A stretch of 26,564 nucleotides of DNA from Actinomycetota bacterium (GCA_009699165.1 WLOR01000004.1:1-26564); one strand, 5' to 3'. Shown: positions 1 to 7,955, counted from the stretch's first letter. Made by a program: numbers and translations. Notes: generated from the letters alone by a model not told the origin.

Positions 1-30
1 AAGTCAAAGACAGGAGTTGAATCCAAGTGA
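1..30 (+). CDS. Possible 3' end of an upstream permease gene (partial)
   Basis: Frame 1 is open from the window edge and ends in a TGA at 28-30 that overlaps the GTG start of livG in a GTGA junction. Only nine codons are visible, so the product cannot be read. LivM-type permease is inferred because livM normally precedes livG. Frame 3 gives an alternative, with a stop at 18-20 just after the livG ribosome binding site, so which frame is the real upstream gene is open. Confidence 0.35.
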   Translation, partial: KSKTGVESK

Positions 31-803
31 CTCAACCAATTCTCGAACTCAACAATCTCACAATGAAGTTTGGTGGTGTTGTAGCACTAGACACCGTCAA
101 CATCAAAGTAATGCCACAAGAGATTCTCGCACTCATTGGACCCAATGGTGCAGGCAAGACGACGGTCTTTAACGTTATAACCGGCGTTTACCAGGCAACA
201 TCTGGCGACGTGCTTTTTGAAGGAAAAACTCTTTCGGGCAAGACACGTCATGAGATTACTAAAGGCGGAGTTGCGCGCACCTTCCAGAATATTCGTTTAT
301 GGGGAGATATGACTGCCCTTGAAAATGTTATTACTGCAACGGATGTACATAAGAAATCTGGCCTAGTAGGCGCACTTTTCGGTTTGCCACGCGCACGTCG
401 CGAGGAGAGAGAAAATCGTGCACGAGCACATGAGATTCTCGAGTTCATCGGTATTGATGAGTACTCGGATCGACTTGCTAAGAACCTTCCCTATGGAGTT
501 CAACGTCGGTTGGAAATCGCTCGCGCAATGGGAACAACTCCGCGTCTAATTCTCTTGGATGAACCGGCAGCGGGATTTAATCCAGCTGAAAAAGTTGAGC
601 TTGCTAACACTATTAAGAAGATACGTGATGCCGGATATACAGTTCTTCTGATCGAGCATGACATGTCGTTAATTATGGGAATATCTGATCGAGTAGTGGT
701 TCTAGATTTTGGACAGAAGATTGCCGATGATTTGCCATCGGTGGTACAGAATGATTCTCGTGTAATCGAAGCCTATTTAGGAGTACCTGACGATGCGTCT
801 TGA
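27..803 (+). CDS. livG: Branched-chain amino acid ABC transporter ATP-binding protein LivG
   Basis: This is one of two cytoplasmic ATPase subunits that drive uptake of leucine, isoleucine, valine or related substrates through the LivH/LivM permeases. The 258 residues carry Walker A GPNGAGKT (38-45), the LivG-type signature region LPYGVQRRLEIARA (154-167) in place of a plain LSGGQ, and Walker B LILLDEP (174-180), followed by the switch histidine in LLIEHDM. The start is GTG at 27, with AGGAG at 12-16 ten bases upstream. The 3' end overlaps livF by 11 bases, indicating translational coupling. Family assignment is firm. The exact substrate (branched-chain amino acids, other amino acids, urea or amides) cannot be decided from the ATPase alone, because the binding protein is outside the window. 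Confidence 0.93.
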   Translation: MTQPILELNNLTMKFGGVVALDTVNIKVMPQEILALIGPNGAGKTTVFNVITGVYQATSGDVLFEGKTLSGKTRHEITKGGVARTFQNIRLWGDMTALENVITATDVHKKSGLVGALFGLPRARREERENRARAHEILEFIGIDEYSDRLAKNLPYGVQRRLEIARAMGTTPRLILLDEPAAGFNPAEKVELANTIKKIRDAGYTVLLIEHDMSLIMGISDRVVVLDFGQKIADDLPSVVQNDSRVIEAYLGVPDDAS

Positions 804-1515
804 AATTAAGGATCTTCATGTTCACTACGGCAAGATTGAAGCGATTAAAGGCGTTTCAGTCGTCGTAAACCAGGGCGAAATCGTCACACTCATTGGTGCC
901 AACGGTGCAGGCAAAACCACGATGTTAAAGACCATCTCGGGTCTTCGACCAGTTTCAAGCGGGCAGATAATCTTTGATGGCCAAGATATTTCAAAGATGC
1001 CAGCCCATGAGCGAGTCTCGTTAGGGTTATCACAAGCCCCCGAAGGTCGCGGTATTTTTCCTGGAATGACAGTTTTGGAAAACCTTGAGATGGGTAAGTA
1101 CAACCGTAAGAACCGTAAGCACGAGATGGACGAGGATTTAGAAAAGGTCTATCACTTATTTCCAAGACTCAAAGAGCGCGCTTTCCAAGCTGGCGGAACT
1201 CTCTCTGGTGGAGAGCAGCAGATGCTCGCCATTGGTCGCGCGTTGATGGCTAGACCTAAGGTCCTCTTATTGGATGAGCCGTCAATGGGTCTTGCACCTC
1301 AGATGATTGCAAATATTTTTAGAATCATTACAGAAATCAATAAAGATGGCGTCACTATTCTTCTTGTCGAGCAAAATGCACAGCAGGCTTTGCAGCGCGC
1401 CCATCGTGCTTACATTCTAGAAATCGGACATGTTGTTAAGGAAGCAAAAGCATCGGATCTACTCAATGATCCTGCAGTGCGCGAGGCCTACCTCGGCACA
1501 GGTGCGCACTCCTAA
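793..1515 (+). CDS. livF: Branched-chain amino acid ABC transporter ATP-binding protein LivF
   Basis: This is the second ATPase subunit of the same transporter, expected to pair with LivG on the inner face of the membrane. The 240-residue protein has Walker A GANGAGKT (35-42), the LivF-typical QAPEGRGIFPGMTVLENL stretch (81-98), a canonical LSGGEQQ signature (137-143), Walker B VLLLDEP (157-163) and a LVEQNAQQAL switch region. Length and motif order match LivF. The ATG at 793 lies inside the end of livG, so the two are probably translated together. The gene stops only 2 bases before the stop codon of the convergent thioesterase gene, with no obvious intrinsic terminator between them. Confidence 0.94.
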   Translation: MRLEIKDLHVHYGKIEAIKGVSVVVNQGEIVTLIGANGAGKTTMLKTISGLRPVSSGQIIFDGQDISKMPAHERVSLGLSQAPEGRGIFPGMTVLENLEMGKYNRKNRKHEMDEDLEKVYHLFPRLKERAFQAGGTLSGGEQQMLAIGRALMARPKVLLLDEPSMGLAPQMIANIFRIITEINKDGVTILLVEQNAQQALQRAHRAYILEIGHVVKEAKASDLLNDPAVREAYLGTGAHS

Positions 1516-1517
1516 AA

Positions 1518-1931
1518 CTAAGCTCGTTCGGCCAAAATCAAGCATGTGATTCGGGCGGTACATGTTCTTTCGCCTTTGTCATTTGTGATGACTATTTCCC
1601 AACTACACAATGTCTTACCGAGAGAGATTGCAGTTGCAACTCCTGTCACTAATCCAGATGTTGCAGATTTGTGATGGGTCGCATTGATATCGACACCGAC
1701 AATTTTGCGAGTGGGTCCGGCGTGCAGTGAGGTTCCAATAGAGCCCAAAGATTCAGCGAGCACAACATTTGCACCACCATGCAAAAGTCCGAGTGGTTGG
1801 GTATTACCCTCAACTGGCATTGTGCCAACAACTCGCCCTATTTCGGCCTCTGTAATTACGATGCCTAATTTTTGATCTAGTGCGCCGCTTCCGCGCTCTT
1901 TGTAGAATTTTAGGAACTCTTCATTAATCAT
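1518..1931 (-). CDS. Hotdog-fold thioesterase of the PaaI/YdiI (MenI-like) family
   Basis: The protein is predicted to hydrolyse an acyl- or aryl-CoA thioester. With the ATG at 1931 it is 137 residues, the usual size for single-domain PaaI/YdiI thioesterases. A longer reading from 2018 would overlap polA and adds a Cys/His/Arg-rich stretch unlike the family. The motif GLLHGGANVVLAES is nearly that of E. coli YdiI/EntH; the catalytic pair would be His51 (substrate carbonyl side) and Glu60. The chosen start is supported by a TAGAAT -10 box 7 bases upstream, which suggests a leaderless transcript. It faces polA across 35 bp. The substrate is not known. 1,4-dihydroxy-2-naphthoyl-CoA (menaquinone route) is possible from the YdiI likeness, but nothing nearby supports it. 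Confidence 0.85.
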   Translation of the reverse strand: MINEEFLKFYKERGSGALDQKLGIVITEAEIGRVVGTMPVEGNTQPLGLLHGGANVVLAESLGSIGTSLHAGPTRKIVGVDINATHHKSATSGLVTGVATAISLGKTLCSWEIVITNDKGERTCTARITCLILAERA

Positions 1932-1944
1932 GATGCGTATTCTA
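1932..1944 (-). promoter_or_regulatory. Leaderless promoter -10 of the thioesterase gene
   Basis: On the minus strand TAGAAT (1944-1939) is followed by 7 bases and then the ATG at 1931. This spacing puts the expected transcription start at or next to the start codon. No good -35 is visible; its expected place lies on the first bases of polA. Confidence 0.6.
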
Positions 1945-1954
1945 GCGTGCAACC

Positions 1955-1966
1955 TACAATGAGCAC
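1955..1966 (+). promoter_or_regulatory. Leaderless promoter -10 of polA
   Basis: TACAAT (1955-1960) is a near-consensus -10 box, followed by exactly 6 bases and the polA ATG at 1967, so transcription should start at the first codon. There is no ribosome binding site before this ATG, which fits a leaderless message. The box lies 10 bp from the oppositely directed -10 of the thioesterase gene. Confidence 0.65.
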
Positions 1967-4555
1967 ATGAGCAAACGCCTATTACTAATCGACGGGCACT
2001 CAATGGCATACCGTGCATTTTTCGCCCTTCCGGCTGAAAATTTCACCACGGCCTCAGGTCAGCACACAAATGCAATTTATGGTTTTGCCACGATGTTGCT
2101 CTCACTTCTAACGAGCGAAAAGCCAACACACGTCGCAGTCGCCTTTGATGTTTCCCGCAAAACTTTTCGGTCTGAGATTTTTCCAGAGTACAAAGCAAAT
2201 CGAGCCAAGACGCCAGATGAATTTCGATCACAAATGTCATACCTGCACGAACTTGTAACAGCCTTTGGAATTTCTCAGTTTGAAATCGAGGGATATGAGG
2301 CCGATGACATATTGGCAACTATTGCCAAACGAGCTGAAAAAGAGGGAGCGGAAGTTTTCATCTGTACGGGGGACCGTGATTCTTTTCAATTAGTTAATCA
2401 CCATACAACCGTCCTGTACCCAAAGCGGGGAGTGAGCGACTTAGCACGCATGACACCTGAAGCGGTGCTGGAAAAATATGGAATGACCCCAGCGCAGTAT
2501 CCAGATTTTGCTGCCCTACGCGGAGATCCAAGCGATAACCTGCCTTCAGTACCTGGAGTCGGAGAAAAAACAGCGGCAAAGTGGATTGTTGAGTATGGAT
2601 CCCTGAAAGAGTTAATTGCTAACGTCGATAAGTTGGCCGGCAAGGTTGGGCAGTCACTTCGCGACTCGATAGATAACGTAATACTAAATAGCGAGCTGAC
2701 TCAACTAGTTCATGATGTACCTATAAGTTTTGACATCGATGAATTGGCCTGGGTTGGTGTTGATGAAAGAAAAACTAATCCGCTCTTTGATCTACTTGAG
2801 TTTAGAACCCTTAAAGATCGAATGAAGCCAATTTTGCTCAAAGGCTCTAGCGCCCAACAATCCGAACCTGAGTTTGAACTCTTTGCCGACGAGATAAGTG
2901 AGGGGGTGCTCAATCTAGAAGAGGCAGATGCAAAGATAGCTGCACACACAGATTCGGTTGCAGTGACTTTTTCTTTGGTAGATGGAAAACTACATCGCTA
3001 TGCAATTGCCTTGTCGCCAAATGATGTTTTCCTTGTTCATGCATCAACCATGGGTAGTTGGGCATTTAATTCGAGTGTTAAGAAAATCGCCCATGATGCA
3101 AAGGCTTTAGCCAGAATCAATGGATTCACGGGAGTTGAGTTCGATACATCGCTAGCTGCTTATCTTCTCAATCCGGGTACGAGATCTTTAGAGCTAAGCG
3201 ATATTCAAGAACGATGGGGTGATGGCTCTGCAATAAACACATCAAATCCTGAGCAGGAGTTACTGACTTCAGCCAGGGCACTTCTCAATCTAAGAGCGCC
3301 CCTGACGAAAGAGTTGGAGGATCGGGGGGTTTTAGATCTCTACAACACAATGGAGCTCCCCATAGCCGAACTTCTTGCGCGAATGGAGCGGGTCGGTGTA
3401 GCAGTTAATAAGAAGGAGCTAGAGAAGTTATATGCATTTTTCGAAGGTGAAGTAGCGCGCGAAACTAAGTTGGCTCATGAATCGGCTGGACATGAATTTA
3501 ATGTCGCCTCGCCAAAGCAACTTCAAGTAGTTCTCTTTGACGAATTAATGCTTCCAAAGACTAAGAAGATAAAGACTGGCTACACAACAGATGCTGAAAG
3601 TTTGGATTGGCTTCATCAAAAAACTGGCCACCCACTGCTCACGCATCTACTGCGTATACGAGAGACAAAGAAACTGTCCACTACTGTCGATGGCTTGATT
3701 TCAGAGATCGCCTCCGATGGACGTATCCACACGCACTTTGGCCAGACAGTGACTGCGACTGGGCGACTCTCATCGATAGGACCAAATCTTCAAAACATTC
3801 CAGTTCGGACCGAAGAAGGTCGAACAATAAGAAATGCATTTATTGCCGGCAAGGGTTATGTCGGCTTACTAACAGCTGATTACAGTCAAATTGAGATGCG
3901 CATCATGGCGCACTTATCCAATGATGAAAAACTATTAGCAGCTTTTGAATCTGGCGAAGATTTACATGCAACGATTGCCGCAGTCATCTTTGGAGTTAAA
4001 GCACATGATGTGGATTCAGAGATGCGCCGACAGATCAAGGCAATGTCCTATGGCTTGGCTTATGGACTTTCCTCATATGGCCTATCCGCACAGTTGGATA
4101 TAACACCGGGTGAAGCACAGGGCTTAATGGATACTTATTTTCAACGCTTTGGCGGCATTAGAGATTATTTGAAAACTGTCGTCGAGGATGCACGGCGAGT
4201 TGGCTATACAGAAACCATTATGGGTCGCAGGCGCTATCTTCCCGATTTAATGAGTGATAACCGCCAGCGCCGTGATGTTGCAGAGAGAATGGCGCTCAAT
4301 GCCCCTATTCAGGGATCTGCCGCTGACATAATTAAATTGGCAATGTTGAAAGTGCAAAAGGCGATAGAAGTCGAGGGACTCAATTCTCGTTTATTACTTC
4401 AGATACATGATGAGTTAATCATCGAGGTCGTTGGGGGAGAGGAGGATGTAATCACTACTTTAGTAAAGCGTGAGATGGGTGATGCTTATCCGCTACGTGC
4501 GCCATTAGATGTTAGCGCTGGATTAGGCCTGACTTGGCATGAGGCCGCACACTAG
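1967..4555 (+). CDS. polA: DNA polymerase I
   Basis: This 862-residue enzyme does gap filling and Okazaki primer removal. The N-terminal 5' nuclease domain is intact (LLLIDGHSMAYRAF with Asp9; GYEADDILATIA with Asp113/114; TGDRDSFQLV with Asp136/138; SDNLPSVPGVGEKTAA helix-hairpin-helix). The middle exonuclease-like domain lacks the DxE motif (AVTFSLVDG stands where the acidic pair should be), so proofreading is probably absent, as known for mycobacterial PolA. The polymerase domain is intact: motif A DYSQIEMR (Asp638), O-helix RRQIKAMSYGLAYG (Lys691, Tyr695) and motif C HDELIIEV (His814, Asp815). Tyr at the O-helix site, rather than the E. coli Phe762, is the T7-like form associated with poor discrimination against dideoxynucleotides. 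The start at 1967 is set by the MSKRLLLIDG terminus and the -10 box. The stop abuts the convergent MFS gene. Confidence 0.97.
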   Translation: MSKRLLLIDGHSMAYRAFFALPAENFTTASGQHTNAIYGFATMLLSLLTSEKPTHVAVAFDVSRKTFRSEIFPEYKANRAKTPDEFRSQMSYLHELVTAFGISQFEIEGYEADDILATIAKRAEKEGAEVFICTGDRDSFQLVNHHTTVLYPKRGVSDLARMTPEAVLEKYGMTPAQYPDFAALRGDPSDNLPSVPGVGEKTAAKWIVEYGSLKELIANVDKLAGKVGQSLRDSIDNVILNSELTQLVHDVPISFDIDELAWVGVDERKTNPLFDLLEFRTLKDRMKPILLKGSSAQQSEPEFELFADEISEGVLNLEEADAKIAAHTDSVAVTFSLVDGKLHRYAIALSPNDVFLVHASTMGSWAFNSSVKKIAHDAKALARINGFTGVEFDTSLAAYLLNPGTRSLELSDIQERWGDGSAINTSNPEQELLTSARALLNLRAPLTKELEDRGVLDLYNTMELPIAELLARMERVGVAVNKKELEKLYAFFEGEVARETKLAHESAGHEFNVASPKQLQVVLFDELMLPKTKKIKTGYTTDAESLDWLHQKTGHPLLTHLLRIRETKKLSTTVDGLISEIASDGRIHTHFGQTVTATGRLSSIGPNLQNIPVRTEEGRTIRNAFIAGKGYVGLLTADYSQIEMRIMAHLSNDEKLLAAFESGEDLHATIAAVIFGVKAHDVDSEMRRQIKAMSYGLAYGLSSYGLSAQLDITPGEAQGLMDTYFQRFGGIRDYLKTVVEDARRVGYTETIMGRRRYLPDLMSDNRQRRDVAERMALNAPIQGSAADIIKLAMLKVQKAIEVEGLNSRLLLQIHDELIIEVVGGEEDVITTLVKREMGDAYPLRAPLDVSAGLGLTWHEAAH

Positions 4556-5803
4556 TTACTTAACCTCGTTCGAAATATCTTTAATTGCAGCCAAGTCTTC
4601 GGCTTGGGTGGGAATGTCATTAGCGGCACTTAATCGCCCTTTACCAACCGTAAAAATAAACAACCCGACGCATAGCATGGTTGGCATGAGAGCCAGACCT
4701 ATGCGTGGCGAATAATGTTCGGCGACATATCCACCTACGGCTGCACCGAGTGCCATGAAAGTTCCTTCTACACTCCAAATCCAACCAAGGGATGCAGTTG
4801 GAGATCCTTGTGGTCGAACCGCTTCCAAAACTTCGAAGTAGAAGACTTGGACTGCACCGCCAACGAAACCGATGAATACACCGACTAAAGCCATTGACCA
4901 ATCCGGGTTAGTAATCACTACAGGGGCACTAACTAGAACCCACAAAAGATACGCGCGTAGAAAAGCAGAGAGTGGTGGAAGCCTCTTTGACACGAGTCCA
5001 CCTAATAAACCACCAATGACAGTGGCAACTCCGAAAGCAGCAAATATCCAAGCGACACGATAAGCCACGCCTTCTTGTGTCGCAAATGCCGGAACGACAA
5101 CATCAAATACACCCCAACCAAATCCAATGAAGCAGCCTTCAAACATAAGTATTTGAATAGCGCGATCTTGCCAAAGCCTTTGCGCACCTTTTATTTTCTT
5201 TTCTGGCACCCAATTTCTGGAAACTTTTGTAAACGCTAATGCAGTTCCACCAATCACCATTAGGGCAGAAATAACACTTAGACCTAAAGCAGGATGAGCT
5301 GAGAGTGCCAAAGTCGTGATGACGACCGGACCAATAACAGAAGTTGAACTCATCATCGATGAATCAAGCGCGTATGCAGTCCGCAAGAAATTTTCAGGGA
5401 CTATGTCTTTCCATAAAGGCCGTACAGATAAGTTAATTGGAGGTGCTGTGGCACCCAGAATAAATGCAGTGATTAATAGGGATTCTTTTGTATGCATGGA
5501 ACTAAACATCAAGATTGATGCTGAGTAAGCCGGGACGAGAATTCGTAATGGCCATTTTTGTCCCCAGCGATCAATAACAGAGCCACGTATACCGGCAGTA
5601 ATTGACCCAGCGATACCAGAGCAGCCCATGGCTAATCCAGCCACTGCAACGGAACCGGTCTCTTGTTGAGTCTTAAAAAAAATACCCAACCCAATCATTG
5701 AATACGCCAAACGCGCTGGAAACGCACTAATCGCTAGGACAAGCACATGCGGCATAGCCAGTAACTCTTTATAGCGCTTCATATTGCTCAATAGTCTAGC
5801 CAT
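4556..5803 (-). CDS. Major facilitator superfamily transporter, substrate unknown
   Basis: This is an integral membrane protein of 415 residues with many hydrophobic segments throughout, in the MFS layout of two halves separated by a basic loop (around KVSRNWVPEKKIKGAQRLWQ). A loop motif resembling the MFS loop 2-3 signature (GSVIDRWGQKWPLR) follows the second or third membrane segment. The C-terminal tail is acidic and soluble. Nothing in the sequence names the substrate; drug or metabolite export is the common default for this branch, but I do not claim it. The ATG at 5803 gives the full length; the ATG at 5782 (MKRYKELL) is an alternative, and neither has a clear ribosome binding site. It is encoded opposite to polA and rpsA, whose order is conserved in actinobacteria, so it is probably a later insertion there. 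Confidence 0.85.
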   Translation of the reverse strand: MARLLSNMKRYKELLAMPHVLVLAISAFPARLAYSMIGLGIFFKTQQETGSVAVAGLAMGCSGIAGSITAGIRGSVIDRWGQKWPLRILVPAYSASILMFSSMHTKESLLITAFILGATAPPINLSVRPLWKDIVPENFLRTAYALDSSMMSSTSVIGPVVITTLALSAHPALGLSVISALMVIGGTALAFTKVSRNWVPEKKIKGAQRLWQDRAIQILMFEGCFIGFGWGVFDVVVPAFATQEGVAYRVAWIFAAFGVATVIGGLLGGLVSKRLPPLSAFLRAYLLWVLVSAPVVITNPDWSMALVGVFIGFVGGAVQVFYFEVLEAVRPQGSPTASLGWIWSVEGTFMALGAAVGGYVAEHYSPRIGLALMPTMLCVGLFIFTVGKGRLSAANDIPTQAEDLAAIKDISNEVK

Positions 5804-5806
5804 TAC

Positions 5807-5833
5807 GCTCGTTTTTGCTCGCGGATTTGCTCG
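5807..5833. repeat. Short direct repeats in the MFS-rpsA promoter region
   Basis: TTTGCTCG occurs twice (5814-5821 and 5826-5833, 12 bp apart), and a third GCTCG lies at 5807-5811. They sit between the divergent MFS and rpsA genes and overlap the expected rpsA -35. They could be an operator, but they are short and could be chance. Confidence 0.3.
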
Positions 5834-5856
5834 AAAGTAGTTCTAAACCGTACCCT
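5827..5856 (+). promoter_or_regulatory. Probable rpsA promoter
   Basis: TTGCTC (5827-5832) and TACCCT (5851-5856) are separated by 18 bp and resemble -35 and -10 elements. Transcription would start near 5863, giving a leader of about 48 bases before the preferred TTG start at 5912. Confidence 0.45.
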
Positions 5857-5866
5857 TGCCCCTCAG

Positions 5867-5911
5867 CCGCAAATGCGGGAACTACTACTTATCTATCCCT
5901 ACGGAGCTCAC
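5867..5911 (+). promoter_or_regulatory. rpsA leader: 5' hairpin and ribosome binding site
   Basis: CCGC (5867-5870) and GCGG (5875-5878) flank an AAAT loop and would form a small hairpin at the 5' end of the message. It covers the in-frame ATG at 5873. CGGAG at 5902-5906 stands 5 bases before TTG 5912 and is the feature that decides that start. Confidence 0.45.
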
Positions 5912-7288
5912 TTGTCAACAACACCAGTAATTGCAGTCAATGACATCGGATCAGCCGCTGATTTTCTAGCCGCTATCGAAGGAACAATCAGAAATTTTAA
6001 TGACGGAGATCTCGTCATCGGTACAATCGTTCAAGTTGGACGCGAGGAAGTTCTCGTTGACATCGGATATAAGACTGAAGGTGTTATCCCTTCGCGCGAG
6101 CTTTCAATTCGCCACGATGTAGATCCAAATGAGATTGTCAAAGTTGGAGAGAGCATTGAAGCTTTAGTTCTTCAAAAAGAAGATAAAGAGGGTCGCCTCA
6201 TTCTTTCTAAGAAGCGCGCACAGTACGAGCGCGCATGGGGAGATATTGAAGGCAAGAAAGAGCGCGATGAAGTTGTTATCGGAACGGTTATTGAAGTTGT
6301 TAAGGGCGGACTCATTGTTGACATCGGACTTCGCGGCTTCTTGCCAGCGTCCCTTGTTGAGATGCGTCGTGTCCGTGATCTAACTCCGTATATTGGCAAG
6401 CAGGTTGAAGCTCGCATCATTGAACTCGATAAGAATCGCAACAATGTTGTACTTTCACGTCGCGCATTCCTTGAGCAGACTCAATCAGAGTCACGCACAA
6501 CTTTCCTTAACCAGCTACAAAAGGGTCAAGTTCGCACAGGCGTTGTCTCATCAATCGTAAACTTTGGTGCATTCGTAGACCTTGGCGGCGTTGACGGCCT
6601 AGTTCACGTCTCTGAGCTTTCTTGGAAGCACATTGACCATCCAGGTGAAGTTGTCGAAGTTGGCGATGAAGTAACAGTTGAGGTTCTTGAAGTTGACTTC
6701 GAGCGCGAGCGAGTCTCACTCTCACTAAAGGCTACACAAGAAGATCCATGGCAGGCATTTGCTCGCACACATACAATCAATCAGGTTGTCCCAGGTGTGG
6801 TTACAAAGCTTGTTCCATTCGGAGCTTTCATTCGTGTACACGAGGGCATTGAAGGCCTTGTTCACATCTCAGAGTTGGCCGAGCGCCACGTTGAGATTCC
6901 AGAGCAGGTTGTTGCAGTCGATGACGAACTTTTTGTGAAGATAATCGATATCGACTTAGAGCGTCGCCGCATTTCGCTTTCGCTCAAGCAAGCAAATGAA
7001 GGCCATGAAATTGAGATCGAAGCATTTGATCCAACTCAATATGGAATGGCTGCTCGTTACGATGCAGAAGGAAACTTCATCTACCCAGAGGGCTTCGATG
7101 CTGAAACCCAAGAGTGGAAGCCAGGACATGAAGCCCAGCGCGAAGAGTGGGAGCGTCAATACACTCAAGCTCAAGAGCGCTTCTTGGCCCATAAAAAGCA
7201 AAAGGCAGAGGCTAAGGCCGCTGATGCAGCAGCAACTCCTGAAGATGGCGCAGTAGAGGCCATCGCAGAGGCTGTAACAGCAGAATAA
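5912..7288 (+). CDS. rpsA: 30S ribosomal protein S1
   Basis: S1 binds mRNA on the small ribosomal subunit and helps initiation. From TTG 5912 the protein has 458 residues with four S1 domains at about 33-101, 119-184, 205-273 and 290-359, the four-domain form usual in actinobacteria rather than the six of E. coli. Domains 3 and 4 show the repeated FGAFVDLGGVDGLVHVSELS / FGAFIRVHEGIEGLVHISEL pattern. The tail (about 360-458) is charged and ends in an Ala/Glu-rich stretch. An in-frame ATG at 5873 would add 13 residues (MRELLLIYPYGAH) not typical of the family; homologues start close to an xTTTPxVAVNDIG-like terminus, and only the TTG has a good ribosome binding site. A strong intrinsic terminator follows, so rpsA is probably monocistronic. 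Confidence 0.96.
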   Translation: MSTTPVIAVNDIGSAADFLAAIEGTIRNFNDGDLVIGTIVQVGREEVLVDIGYKTEGVIPSRELSIRHDVDPNEIVKVGESIEALVLQKEDKEGRLILSKKRAQYERAWGDIEGKKERDEVVIGTVIEVVKGGLIVDIGLRGFLPASLVEMRRVRDLTPYIGKQVEARIIELDKNRNNVVLSRRAFLEQTQSESRTTFLNQLQKGQVRTGVVSSIVNFGAFVDLGGVDGLVHVSELSWKHIDHPGEVVEVGDEVTVEVLEVDFERERVSLSLKATQEDPWQAFARTHTINQVVPGVVTKLVPFGAFIRVHEGIEGLVHISELAERHVEIPEQVVAVDDELFVKIIDIDLERRRISLSLKQANEGHEIEIEAFDPTQYGMAARYDAEGNFIYPEGFDAETQEWKPGHEAQREEWERQYTQAQERFLAHKKQKAEAKAADAAATPEDGAVEAIAEAVTAE

Positions 7289-7299
7289 ATATTTGAATG

Positions 7300-7335
7300 A
7301 AAGGCCCGGCGTAACTGCCGGGCCTTTTCTCTTTT
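7300..7335 (+). terminator. Intrinsic terminator after rpsA
   Basis: A perfect 11-bp stem (7300-7310 with 7317-7327, GC-rich AAAGGCCCGGC arm) with the 6-base loop GTAACT is followed by a T-rich run (TTTTCTCTTTTT) to 7335. It starts 12 bases after the rpsA stop. Confidence 0.95.
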
Positions 7336-7352
7336 TCAAAGAAAGTTGGCGC

Positions 7353-7364
7353 TATCCTTGCCGC
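7353..7364 (+). promoter_or_regulatory. Leaderless promoter -10 of coaE
   Basis: TATCCT (7353-7358) is followed by 6 bases and the ATG at 7365. It lies just after the rpsA terminator, so coaE needs its own promoter. No clear -35 or ribosome binding site is seen. Confidence 0.6.
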
Positions 7365-7955
7365 ATGCTCGTCATTGGATTAACTGGCGGAATTGGCAGC
7401 GGCAAGTCACTTGCTGCGCAGTATTTTGCAGAGCTCGGTGCGCTGGTAATCGATGCCGATCAATTAGCACGGGCAGCTATAGAGCGTGGAACATCTGGCT
7501 TTGACGAAGTAGTTTCGATTTTTGGGGATTCTATCTTGGACAACGGCGATATCAATCGTCGCGCATTGGGGGAGTTGGTATTTAAAGATCCTTCACGCAA
7601 GCTCGAGCTCGAAGCCATAATCCATCCATTTGTTCGAAGTGAATTTGAAGCCGCAGTTGAATCTCTCACTGGTGACCAGCGATTGGTATACGAGATTCCG
7701 CTACTTTATGAAACCAATGCCGCCGATCGATTTGATCTAGTTATCACTGTAGAAAGTGAGCTGGATATCCGCATTCAAAGGCTGCGAGCCAAGGGCCTTC
7801 ACATCTCTGAAATCCAGGCCCGCATAGCTGCGCAGGCATCTCGCGAAGATCGTACTTCTATCGCCGATTTTGTCATTGAAAACAATGGCACAGAGGATGA
7901 TTTACTGCGCAAAGTCGAAAATATTTGGGATGGTTTAAAGTCAACTTTTAACTAG
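7365..7955 (+). CDS. coaE: Dephospho-CoA kinase
   Basis: CoaE phosphorylates the 3'-hydroxyl of dephospho-CoA with ATP, the last step of coenzyme A synthesis, in the cytoplasm. From ATG 7365 it is 196 residues, near the usual ~200. The P-loop GGIGSGKS is at 8-15, the substrate-site IDADQLAR at 29-36, and the lid/CoA region contains EIPLLYE. An in-frame extension to 7293 would run through the rpsA terminator and is rejected. The order rpsA-coaE-uvrB is also found in mycobacteria. The TAG stop is part of the TAGAAT -10 box of uvrB. Confidence 0.95.
   Translation: MLVIGLTGGIGSGKSLAAQYFAELGALVIDADQLARAAIERGTSGFDEVVSIFGDSILDNGDINRRALGELVFKDPSRKLELEAIIHPFVRSEFEAAVESLTGDQRLVYEIPLLYETNAADRFDLVITVESELDIRIQRLRAKGLHISEIQARIAAQASREDRTSIADFVIENNGTEDDLLRKVENIWDGLKSTFN

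Noticed and set aside
1932..2018. 29-residue N-terminal extension of the thioesterase
   Set aside because: It would overlap polA, is Cys/Arg-rich unlike the family, and the -10 box supports the start at 1931.
7293..7364. N-terminal extension of coaE
   Set aside because: It would translate the rpsA terminator hairpin; the MLVIGLTGGIGSGKS terminus at 7365 is the family norm.
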